A DNA stretch of 64,000 nucleotides, from assembly GCF_022341425.1 (NCBI RefSeq), contig NZ_JABFUC010000015.1, positions 1-64,000 on the forward strand, in the 5' to 3' direction. The translations under genes were made by a program, and so were the position numbers. Each line of letters opens with the position of its first letter. Position 1 is the first letter of the stretch. Positions 13,102-22,300 of the stretch are shown here, piece after piece. This DNA is from Billgrantia campisalis. Its GTDB lineage: Bacteria; Pseudomonadota; Gammaproteobacteria; Pseudomonadales; Halomonadaceae. Below the pieces are notes generated by a model that worked only from the letters and a program-made list of their open reading frames with translations, made no database searches and was not told the origin of the DNA.

Positions 13102-15849
13102 ATGCACGAGGCCCGAACCACCTGCCCCTACTGCGGCGTTGGCTGTGGCGTAACGGCCTGCGTCGACAACGACGAGATCGTCGAGGTGCAGGGCGACCCG
13201 GAGCATCCCGCCAACTTCGGCCGGCTGTGTGTGAAGGGCTCGGCTCTGCATGAGACGCTGGGTCACCATGGTCGATTGACCCGGCCCATCGTCGACGGCG
13301 TCGAGACCGACTGGGCCACGGCGCTGGAGACGGTGGCCAAGCGCCTGACCGAAGTACGCGAGGCGCAGGGGCCGAAGGCCCTGGCCGCCTACCTCTCCGG
13401 GCAGCTGCTCACCGAGGACTATTACGTCGCCAACAAGCTGTTCAAGGGCTTTCTCGGCACGCCGCACCTGGATACCAACTCGCGGCTGTGCATGGCCTCG
13501 GCGGTGGCCGCCTACAAGCGGGCCTTCGGCGCCGACGCCGTACCCTGTCGCTACGAGGATATCGAGGAGGCCGAGGTGGTGGTGCTGGTAGGGTCGAACC
13601 TGGCCTGGAACCACCCGGTGCTCTATCAGCGTCTGAGGACCGCCAAGCAGCGCAATCCGCTGCTGCGGGTGGTGGTGATCGACCCCCGGGTGACCGATAC
13701 CTGCGAGATCGCCGATCTCTATCTGGGCGTGAAACCGGGCAGCGATGCGCGCCTGTTCAACGGCTTGCTGGCCTGGATGGCCGAGCGTGACAGGCTGGAT
13801 CGGGTCTATCTGGAGCGGCACACCAAGGGGTTTGAAGAGGCGCTGGCCGCGGCTCGCGAAGGCGACGGTTCGCTCGAGGCCATCGCCGCCGACTGCGACC
13901 TGGACCCGGAGCGGCTGGAGACCTTCTTCTACTGGTTCGCCAGCCACCTGCATGTGGTGACCCTCTACTCCCAGGGCATCAACCAGTCCTCCAGCGGCAC
14001 CGACAAATGCAACGCCATCATCAACTGCCACCTGGCCGGCGGCAAGCTGGGGGTGCCCGGTGCCGGGCCCTTCTCGATCACCGGCCAGCCCAACGCCATG
14101 GGCGGGCGTGAGGTGGGGGGGCTGGCCAACCAGCTGGCTGCCCATATGGACTACGATACGCCCGGCGCGCGGGACCGGGTGGCCCGCTTCTGGGCCACCG
14201 ATGGCCTGACGCCCGAGTTGCCCCAGGGGCCGGGCCACAAGGCCATCGAACTGTTCGAGGCGATCGAGCGCGGCGAGGTGCAGGCGCTGTGGATCATGGC
14301 CACCAACCCGGCGGTGAGCCTGCCGGAGGCCAACCGGGTGCGTGCAGCGCTCGAGGCGTGCCCGCTGGTGATCGTCTCGGAGTGCATGGCCGACACCGAC
14401 CTGCTGCGCTATGCCGATATCGTGCTGCCGGCCTCGAGCTGGTCCGAGAAGGACGGTACCGTGACCAACTCCGAACGATGCATCTCGCGCCAGCGCGGCC
14501 TCTTGCCGCCACCGGGGGAAGCCCGCCACGACTGGTGGATCATCACCGAGGTGGCCAGGCGGCTCGGCTTCGGCGAAGCCTTCGCCTACGCACATCCCGG
14601 CGAGATCTTCGATGAACACGCCCGGCTCTCCGGCTTCGAGAACGCGGGTGACACCCCGGACGAGGGGCGGCGACTGTTCGATATCTCCGGGCTGGCCGGG
14701 CTGGACCGCGCCGCCTATGATGCCCTGGCGCCGATCCAGTGGCCGGTGACCGCCGCCGCCCCCCGCGGGACGCCGCGGCTGTTCGAGGACGCTCGCTTCG
14801 CCACCCCGGACGGCCGGGCGCGGCTGGTCCCGGTGCGCCCTCGGGGGCCCGAGCAGGTGCTGTCCGAAGCGCGGCCGCTGCGTCTTAATACCGGCCGGGT
14901 GCGCGACCAGTGGCACACCATGACCCGCACCGCTCGCTCACCGCGGCTGATGAACCACCGGGCCGAGCCGTTTATCGAGATCGCCCCGGAGGATGCCCAG
15001 GCCTATGGTGTCGATGACCAGCAGCTGGCGCGGCTCGTCGGCGCCGGCGGCGGCGAGTATCGGGGACGGGTGCGGCTCTCCAAGGGGCAGCGCCGCGGCG
15101 AGGTGTTCGTGCCCATGCACTGGAGCGATCGCTTCAGCGGGGCCGCACGCATGGGCGGCCTGCTGGCGGCCCACCTCGACCCCGTCTCCGGCCAGCCGGA
15201 GTCCAAGCACGGCGCGGTGGGGCTCGAGCCGCTGGCCCCAGGCTGGGAGGCCACGCTGCTGGTCGCCGAGGCGCTGGACGATCAGGCGCCATGGCGGGAG
15301 GGCGTCGACTACTGGGCACGCGTTCCCCTGGCCCAGTGTCAGCGCTGGCAGCTGGCCGGCGGCGAGCCGGGGCAGGTGCCGGAATGGCTGGCCTGGCTGG
15401 AGGCCACGCTGCCGGTGGCACCCACCCTCTGGTGCACCGACCCGTCCAGCGGACGGCTGCGCGCCGCGGGCCTCGATGCCCAGGGACGCCTGCGCTGGTG
15501 GTTCATGTCGGGGCCGCCCAGGGAGCTGCCCAACCTGGCCTGGCTCGCCGAGCGCTTCGGCGAGGCCGCCAGCGGCGATACCCTAGCCACCGAGCATCGC
15601 CGTCGGCTGCTGGCCGGCTGTGACGACGGCGCCGTGGACACAGGCCCGGTGGTCTGCAGTTGCCATCAGGTGGGTCAGCGCTGCATTCTCGAGGCTATCC
15701 GCGGCGGCGACGGCAGCGTCGAGGCGCTGGGGGCCCGGCTCGCCTGCGGCACCCAGTGCGGCAGCTGCATTCCCGAGCTGAAATCGCTTATCGAAGAGGA
15801 GAAGGTCCATGCGCGCGCTGAGCCAGCTCAAGACCCTGCTGTCGCCTGA
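13102..15849 (+). CDS. nasA: Assimilatory nitrate reductase catalytic subunit NasA
   Basis: A 915-residue cytoplasmic molybdopterin-guanine-dinucleotide enzyme reducing nitrate to nitrite. The N-terminal [4Fe-4S] ligands are C8, C11, C15 and C43 (CX2CX3CX27C). The molybdopterin oxidoreductase domain and the dinucleotide-binding domain (from about 590) follow. A BFD-like [2Fe-2S] tail near 855-900 shows CSCHQVGQRC and CGTQCGSC. No Tat signal is present, which fits the assimilatory class. The ATG at 13102 has AGGAG ahead. An earlier in-frame start would be translated through the hairpin. It overlaps the next gene by 41 bases. Confidence 0.95.
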   Translation: MHEARTTCPYCGVGCGVTACVDNDEIVEVQGDPEHPANFGRLCVKGSALHETLGHHGRLTRPIVDGVETDWATALETVAKRLTEVREAQGPKALAAYLSGQLLTEDYYVANKLFKGFLGTPHLDTNSRLCMASAVAAYKRAFGADAVPCRYEDIEEAEVVVLVGSNLAWNHPVLYQRLRTAKQRNPLLRVVVIDPRVTDTCEIADLYLGVKPGSDARLFNGLLAWMAERDRLDRVYLERHTKGFEEALAAAREGDGSLEAIAADCDLDPERLETFFYWFASHLHVVTLYSQGINQSSSGTDKCNAIINCHLAGGKLGVPGAGPFSITGQPNAMGGREVGGLANQLAAHMDYDTPGARDRVARFWATDGLTPELPQGPGHKAIELFEAIERGEVQALWIMATNPAVSLPEANRVRAALEACPLVIVSECMADTDLLRYADIVLPASSWSEKDGTVTNSERCISRQRGLLPPPGEARHDWWIITEVARRLGFGEAFAYAHPGEIFDEHARLSGFENAGDTPDEGRRLFDISGLAGLDRAAYDALAPIQWPVTAAAPRGTPRLFEDARFATPDGRARLVPVRPRGPEQVLSEARPLRLNTGRVRDQWHTMTRTARSPRLMNHRAEPFIEIAPEDAQAYGVDDQQLARLVGAGGGEYRGRVRLSKGQRRGEVFVPMHWSDRFSGAARMGGLLAAHLDPVSGQPESKHGAVGLEPLAPGWEATLLVAEALDDQAPWREGVDYWARVPLAQCQRWQLAGGEPGQVPEWLAWLEATLPVAPTLWCTDPSSGRLRAAGLDAQGRLRWWFMSGPPRELPNLAWLAERFGEAASGDTLATEHRRRLLAGCDDGAVDTGPVVCSCHQVGQRCILEAIRGGDGSVEALGARLACGTQCGSCIPELKSLIEEEKVHARAEPAQDPAVA

Positions 15850-16762
15850 GCGTTTCCAGGTGCAGTCCCCGAAAGCGCTGGGGCAGGCTGCCCTGTCGCG
15901 CCTGCACGGCCTTGGCCATATCGTGCGCTCGCCGTTCGGCGGCGCGCGCCGCACCCCGGCACCCACCGTAACCCTGGACGGCGAGTGTCGCCCCGGCTGC
16001 GTCTATCTGGTGGGGGCGGGCAGCGGCGATGTGGAGCTGCTCACGCTCAAGGCCGCGCGCCTGCTGCAGCAGGCCGATGCGGTGGTCTACGACCGCCTGG
16101 TGGGCGACGATGTGCTGGCACTGATTCCCGTCGGCCGCGAACGCTACTACGTGGGCAAGGAGCGCGGCCACCACAGCGTGCCCCAGGCCGAGATCGGTGC
16201 GCTGCTGGTCAAGCTGGCCGGGCAGGGCAAGTCGGTGGTGCGGCTCAAGGGCGGCGACCCGGGCGTGTTCGGGCGCCTGGGCGAGGAGCTTGCCGCCCTG
16301 GCCGAGGCCGGTGTGGAGGCCGAGATCGTGCCGGGGATCACCGCCGCCTCGGCTGCTGCCGCCGGCATGGGCATTCCGCTCACCGATCGTGCCCACGCCC
16401 AGCAGCTGCGCTTTATCACCGCGCAGCTGTGCCGCCAGGACGGCGAACCCGACTGGGCCACCCTGGCGCGCCAGGATGAAACGCTGATCTTCTACATGGG
16501 ACTGACCAAGGTCGATGCCATCTGCCGTGGGTTGCGCCATGCCGGTTTGCCCGACGACTGGCCGATCATGCTGGTGGCCAATGCCAGCCTGCCCGAGCAG
16601 GCGTCGCTGGTGGGCACCCTGGCCGACATGCCCGGAAAGCTAGCCGCCTCGCCGCTGCCGTCGCCGTGCCTGATCGTGGTGGGCAGCGTGGTGCGCATGG
16701 TGGAGCAGCGCCCGGCGGCCCTGCAGACAGCGCTTGGGCAAGAAGGAGAAGCGCCACTCTGA
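15809..16762 (+). CDS. cobA: Uroporphyrinogen-III C-methyltransferase (SUMT) for siroheme
   Basis: A 317-residue SUMT that methylates uroporphyrinogen III twice with S-adenosylmethionine to give precorrin-2, the precursor of the siroheme needed by NirB. Family marks are VYLVGAGSGDVELLTLKAAR (about 65-85), VVYDRLV, VVRLKGGDPGVFGRLGEE and EIVPGITAASA. The first 60 or so residues are an extra N-terminal extension not typical of a bare SUMT of about 260 residues. The start lies inside the end of nasA, with GGAG ahead, so the two are coupled. No CysG dehydrogenase/ferrochelatase domain is attached. Confidence 0.92.
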   Translation: MRALSQLKTLLSPERFQVQSPKALGQAALSRLHGLGHIVRSPFGGARRTPAPTVTLDGECRPGCVYLVGAGSGDVELLTLKAARLLQQADAVVYDRLVGDDVLALIPVGRERYYVGKERGHHSVPQAEIGALLVKLAGQGKSVVRLKGGDPGVFGRLGEELAALAEAGVEAEIVPGITAASAAAAGMGIPLTDRAHAQQLRFITAQLCRQDGEPDWATLARQDETLIFYMGLTKVDAICRGLRHAGLPDDWPIMLVANASLPEQASLVGTLADMPGKLAASPLPSPCLIVVGSVVRMVEQRPAALQTALGQEGEAPL

Positions 16763-16779
16763 GGCGTGTCATCCCGCAG

Positions 16780-19203
16780 TCAGGACCGTGGCCACGGCGT
16801 CTCAGCCGCCAGCGTCGGCTGTCGGCTGGTTAGCAGATCCTCGAAGCGGCAGGGGCGATGCACGCCATTGCCCTGAACGTAGTCCACGCCCATCTCCTCG
16901 AGCAGTGCCAGCGCCTCCCGGGTTTCCACGTACTCCGCGACGACGGTCTTGTTTAGGGTCCGGCCGATCTCGTTGATGGCGCGCACCATGGCCAGGTCGG
17001 TCTCGTCGTTGGCGATGTTGCGCACGAAGGTGCCGTCGATCTTGAGGCAGTCCACCGGCAGCCGGCGCAGGTAGCCGAACGAGGAGAGTCCGGTGCCGAA
17101 GTCGTCCAGGGCGAAGCTGCAGCCCCGCTCGCCAAGCCGCGTCATGAAGGCGGCCACATCGAGCAGGTTGCGGGCAGCAGCGGTCTCGGTGATCTCGAAG
17201 CAGAGTTTCTCGGCGGGCAGGGCGTAGCGGTCGAGCAAGCCGATGACGAAGTCCTGAAAGTCCTCGTGATCGAAGGAGCGTCCCGAGAGGTTGATATGGC
17301 AGGCCTCCAGGGCCGCCAGGTGGTCGGGGTGCGCCGCCAGCTGGCGGCAGACCTGCTCGATCACCCAGCGGTCGATCTGGTGGGCCATCCCGAAACGCTC
17401 GGCGGCCGGGAGAAAGGCGGCGGGAAGCACCGTGTTGCCCTCTTCGTCGAGCAGTCGCACCAGGACCTCGTAACGTAGCGAGGCTGGCCGCTTGAGGGAG
17501 ACCAGACGCTGGGTGTCCAGATACAGGCGCTGTTCATGCAGGGCGGCACGAAGGCGGCTCAGCCAGGCCATCTCGCCGCGTCGCTCGGCCAGTTGCTGGT
17601 CGTTATCGCGCAGCAGGTAGACGCGGTTGCGTCCCTGCTCCTTGGCCAGGTAGCAGGCGATATCCGCCGCCTGTAGCAGGTGGCCGGGGTCGAGGCTCTC
17701 GGCATCGACCAGCACCACGCCGATGCTGCAGCCGGCGTTGAAGGAGGCGCCTTCCCAGTGGAAGCGGGTATTGGCCACGGCGGAGCGCAGCTTCTCGGTG
17801 ACCTCGCGTGCCCCCTCCAGATCGCAATCGGCGAGGATGATGGCAAACTCGTCGCCGCCGAGGCGGGCCAGCAGGTCGCCTTCGCGTAGCTGGCGATGCA
17901 GGGTGTCGGCAATCTGGCGCAGGAACTGGTCGCCGGCCACGTGCCCCGCGGTATCGTTGACCACCTTGAACTGATCGAGATCCACGAAGCACAGCGCATG
18001 AACGGACTCCTCGGTCCGTGCTTGGCGCAGTACCTCCGCCACGCTGCGTTCGAAGGCGCGGCGGTTGTAGAGGCCGGTGAGGGGGTCGTGGTTGGCCTCG
18101 TGCTGGAGCTTGGCGGAGAGGCGGCGCGGCTCGGACACATCCTCGAGGATGGCCACATGGCAAGCCCCCAGGTCGTCGTCATTGCGGATCTTCGACACCG
18201 TCAGCTTGCCCCATACGGTGTCGCCGTCCCCGCAAAGCAGCCGGTGCTCGATGGTATAGCTGTCTAGCTCACCGCTGTTGATGCGACGCTGTTCCTGGCG
18301 GCCGATCTCCTGGTCATCGGGATGCACCAGGTCCGGGTAGCGCTGGCCGACCAGTCGGGCCCGCGGGTAGCGAAGAATCTGGCACAGGGCCTGGTTGACG
18401 TCGAGCAGGTGGCCCTTGCCATCCACCTGGGCCATGCCCACCGCGGCCTGCTCGAAGGTGGCCCGGAAGGTGCGTTCGGCGGCGGTCAGCGCCCGGGTCA
18501 GGCGCCAGGTCAGCAGCCAGGCGATCAGCACCAGCACCAGCAGGAAGAGCACGCTGGCGGCGGTCAGCAGCTGTGCCAGCCAGCGGGCGGCGTCGGCGAT
18601 GGCCAGGCGAAAGGCCGCGCTGAGCGGTGTGAGCGCCTGGTCGACCTCATGGAGGCGCACGCGCAGCGCCGCCAGTCGAGCCGGCGAGGGAGCGCTTGAC
18701 TCCCATTCGGCCTCCAGACGGTCGGCCAGGCTTGCGAGCTCGAGAATGTAGGGATCGGAATCCCGCCAGACCGCCACGGCCTCGCGGAAGTAGGGGGCGG
18801 TGGCGAAGTGGCGGAACAGCCGGATCATGTTGGGGATATCGTCGGGGTGGTTGCGCCCCTGCAAGAGACCGTCGCGAGCCGCCTCTCGGTCCAGCTCGGC
18901 TGCCTCCATGGCTCGCCGCGCCTGGAGATCGCCGAGTGGGATTTCCAGCCACTCCCGCGCCTGCGCCAGTGCGGCGCTGTCGTCACTTTGCGCATAGCGG
19001 TCGAGATGCTGAACCGTGGAGACCTGGGCCCGCGACCAGATGCTCTCGCCGCTGACATAGGCGGACGCCGCCGCCTGCATCTGCACCACCACCACGTTGA
19101 AGCCGGTGGCCAGCGCGGCCAGCAGCAGCAGACCCGCGATCAGCGAGAACATCTTCAAGCGCTGTGGATCCCTACCGCGATCACGCGCCTTTCGCCATTG
19201 CAT
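16780..19203 (-). CDS. Membrane-bound PAS-GGDEF-EAL-type c-di-GMP protein
   Basis: An 807-residue inner-membrane protein. It has a transmembrane helix (about 18-41), a periplasmic helical sensor region, a second helix (about 209-236), a PAS domain, then GGDEF (intact motif at 449-453) and an EAL-type domain. The diguanylate cyclase half looks active. In the phosphodiesterase half the signature EAL reads EVL (579-581), while DDFGTG, KIDGTF and an AEYVET site are kept. Activity of that half is therefore open. The ATG at 19203 with GAGG ahead is chosen over one at 19260 without a ribosome site. It is convergent with cobA. Confidence 0.88.
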   Translation of the reverse strand: MQWRKARDRGRDPQRLKMFSLIAGLLLLAALATGFNVVVVQMQAAASAYVSGESIWSRAQVSTVQHLDRYAQSDDSAALAQAREWLEIPLGDLQARRAMEAAELDREAARDGLLQGRNHPDDIPNMIRLFRHFATAPYFREAVAVWRDSDPYILELASLADRLEAEWESSAPSPARLAALRVRLHEVDQALTPLSAAFRLAIADAARWLAQLLTAASVLFLLVLVLIAWLLTWRLTRALTAAERTFRATFEQAAVGMAQVDGKGHLLDVNQALCQILRYPRARLVGQRYPDLVHPDDQEIGRQEQRRINSGELDSYTIEHRLLCGDGDTVWGKLTVSKIRNDDDLGACHVAILEDVSEPRRLSAKLQHEANHDPLTGLYNRRAFERSVAEVLRQARTEESVHALCFVDLDQFKVVNDTAGHVAGDQFLRQIADTLHRQLREGDLLARLGGDEFAIILADCDLEGAREVTEKLRSAVANTRFHWEGASFNAGCSIGVVLVDAESLDPGHLLQAADIACYLAKEQGRNRVYLLRDNDQQLAERRGEMAWLSRLRAALHEQRLYLDTQRLVSLKRPASLRYEVLVRLLDEEGNTVLPAAFLPAAERFGMAHQIDRWVIEQVCRQLAAHPDHLAALEACHINLSGRSFDHEDFQDFVIGLLDRYALPAEKLCFEITETAAARNLLDVAAFMTRLGERGCSFALDDFGTGLSSFGYLRRLPVDCLKIDGTFVRNIANDETDLAMVRAINEIGRTLNKTVVAEYVETREALALLEEMGVDYVQGNGVHRPCRFEDLLTSRQPTLAAETPWPRS

Positions 19204-19369
19204 CGCAGCCTCGCAGAGTGGGGAGGAGGGGGGCGGTGGCCTCCGTACTGCTTTCACCATAGCAACCGGGGCCTGAGCGAAGGGCCTGAGGATTCAACGC
19301 TGATCTCAGGAGTGTCGAGACGCTGCTGTTCGCCTTGCCTGATCGTTATCCTGCGTGCCAGCCGAGGGG

Positions 19370-22300
19370 CTAGCCGTCGTGGCGCTCCTTTGCCTGGTCG
19401 CGGACCTTGAGCATGGCCGCCTTGCGGAAGGCCTGTTGGACCACCAGACGCAGCTCGTCGTCGTCCCAGGGCTTGGTGAGGAACTTGTCGACGGCGCCCT
19501 CGTTGATGGCGGCCGTTACCGACTTGAGGTCGGTATAGCCGGACAGCACGATCTGGATGGTCTGGGGGTAGAGCTCGGTGACCCGCCCAAGGAACTCGGT
19601 GCCGCTCATTTCCGGCATGCGCTGGTCGCTGATGATCACCTGTACCTCCTCGGTGGCCAGCACCTCGAAGGCCTGCTGAGCGGTCTCGGCGGTGAAGATA
19701 CGGTAGCCGTCGCGGCGCAGCGTGCGTGTCAGAGCGCGCAGGATATTGGCCTCGTCGTCGAGTAGCAGCAGCGTCTGGCTGCCGGCGTCGCCGTTCTGGC
19801 GCGCCTGCTGCAGTCGCTGGGTAGCCTGGTACTCGCGCAGGAAGCCCTCCAGTTCGGCCAGCGGCATGGGACGGGCGAAGTGATAGCCCTGGAAAGCATC
19901 GCAGAGGTGTTTCTTCAGGTAGGCGAACTGGGCCTGGGTCTCGACCCCCTCGGCGACCACCCTGAGCTGCAGCGGTCCGGCCATGGAGAGAATGCCCTGC
20001 ACGATGGCGGCATCGCGATGGTCGCTGATCACCTCGCGCACGAAGGAGCGGTCGATCTTGATCTTGTCGATGGGCAGCTGCTTCAAGTAGCTGAGACTGG
20101 AAAAACCGGTGCCGAAGTCGTCGATGGCGATGTGGATGCCTCGGCGGCGCAACTCGTGGAGGCTGTCGATGGCGCTCTCGGAGCTGTCCATCAGCACCCC
20201 CTCGGTGAGCTCGAGTTCCAGCAGCCTGGGGGGCAGCTGAGAGGCCTCCAGGGCCTCGAAGACGCTATCGAGGAAGTGCGGGCGATGGAACTGCATGGGC
20301 GAGACGTTGACTGCCATCAGGAAGTCGCCCAGACCCAGGCCGTTGAGGTGGACGCTATCGCGGCAGGCGGTGTTGAGCACCCAGTGGCTGATCGGAATGA
20401 TCTGGCCGGTATCTTCTGCCAGGCCGATGAAGTCGATGGGCGAGATATAGCCGCGCTGCGGATGACGCCAGCGAATCAGCGCCTCGAAGCCGATGATCGC
20501 GCCGGTGGCGCCATCGACCTGGGGCTGGTAGTAGAGTTCGAACTGCTGTTCGTCGATGGCGCGCTGCAGGGCATTGCGCATCGCGACGCGCTCGCTCACC
20601 TTGTGGTTGAGGTCTCGGGTGTACCACTGGTAGGTGTTGCGCCCCTGGCGCTTGGCCTTGTACATCGCCAGGTCCGCCTGCTGGATGAGGCGCGCGGGCT
20701 GACTGATCTCGCCCTCTCCCATGGCGATGCCGATGCTGGCGGTGAGCCGCAGCTCGCCGCTGCCGTCGTGGTAGGGGCGGGCGATGCTGTCGAGCAGCCG
20801 CTCGACGACGGCCAGCACATCGTCTTGGCGGGCCAGGTCGGGAAGCAGGACCACGAACTCGTCGCCCCCGAAGCGCGCCACGGTGTCGCCAGGCCGGACT
20901 CCCTGCTCCAGCCGCCTTGCCACCTCGACCAGGATACGGTCGCCGAGCTCGTGCCCCAGGGTATCGTTGATCGGCTTGAACTCGTCCAGGTCGACGAACA
21001 GCACGGCCAGGCTGCGTTCGTAGCGGCGGGCGAACTGGCAGCTCTGCACCAGCCGGTCTTCCAGCAGCGCCCGGTTGGGCAGGCCGGTGAGGGCGTCGTG
21101 GCTGGCGTGGTGGGCCAGCTGCGATTCGTACTCGCGCTGGGTGGAAATATCGCTCTGCACCCCGATGAAGTGGGTTACCTCGCCTCTGTCGTCCTGCACC
21201 GGGGAGATATAGAGGTCGTTCCAGAAGGGGCTGCCGTCCTTGCGGTAGTTGAGCAGGGTAACGTGCAGCTTGCGCCGGGCCTGGAGCGCCTGGCGGATGG
21301 CCTGCCGTGTGCCGGGATCGGTGTTACTGCCCTGTAGAAAGCGGCAGTTGCGACCCATGACTTCATCCCTGGTGTAACCGGTGATCTGCTCGAAGGCGGC
21401 ATTGACATAGATGATCGGCAGCTCCGGCTGGCGGGCATCGGCGATCACCACGCCGTTGACGCTGGCCTCGACGCTGCGCTCCAGGATGCGCAGCTGTTGA
21501 TCGGCGGCCTTGCGCTCGTTGATGTTCTGGAAATAGACGGCCAGCCCCTCGTCGGTAGGGTAGGCGTGCACCTCCACCCAGAGATCGAGACGCGGATTGT
21601 ACTCTTCGAAGGCGACGCTGATGCCCTCGGCCATGGCCCGCCGATACTCCGACTCGAAGAGGGTGCCGAGGGCCTCGGGGAAGGCCTCCCAGACGTTCTG
21701 GCCCAGCAGGCGGTCGCGCCGGTGGCGAAGCAATTTTTCCGCCTCGCGGTTGAGGTAGGTGAAGCGCCACTGGGTATCGAGGGTGAAGAAGCCGTCGGTG
21801 ATGCTCTCCAGGGTGTTGGTCAGCCGCTCGGCGAGCTGCGAGACCTCAAGCTGTAGGCGCCGGTACTCGGTGATGTCCTGGGTGGAGCCCTGAGCGCGGA
21901 TGATTCGGCCCTGGTCGTTGCGTACCGCCTCGCCGATCACCCGCACCGTGCGCTGTCGCCCCTTGGCGGTGATGATCTCGAACTCCTCGTCGAACGGCTC
22001 CCCTCGGTGAGTGCAGCGCTCGAAGGCCCGTAGCATCCGATTCCGGCAGTCGGGGGTGTAGTAGGCGATGGTGTCTTCCAGGGTGGGCTGGAAGCCGGGC
22101 GGCTCGTCGTGAATGCTGCACAGCTCGTCCGACCAGATCGGCATGCCCTCGTCGAGGTCGATATACCAGCCGCCGATCTGGGCGGTACGCCCGGCGATCT
22201 GGAACAGCCGCTGATCGTGCAGGCGCTGCATTTCGTTCTGCTTGCGCTGGGTGATGTCGCGGGCCACCACATAGATGACCTCCTCCTCGCCGAGGTCGGC

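Noticed and set aside
12967..14916. Minus-strand open frame of 649 codons
   Set aside because: Antisense to nasA, which has complete cofactor motifs. It has no family likeness.
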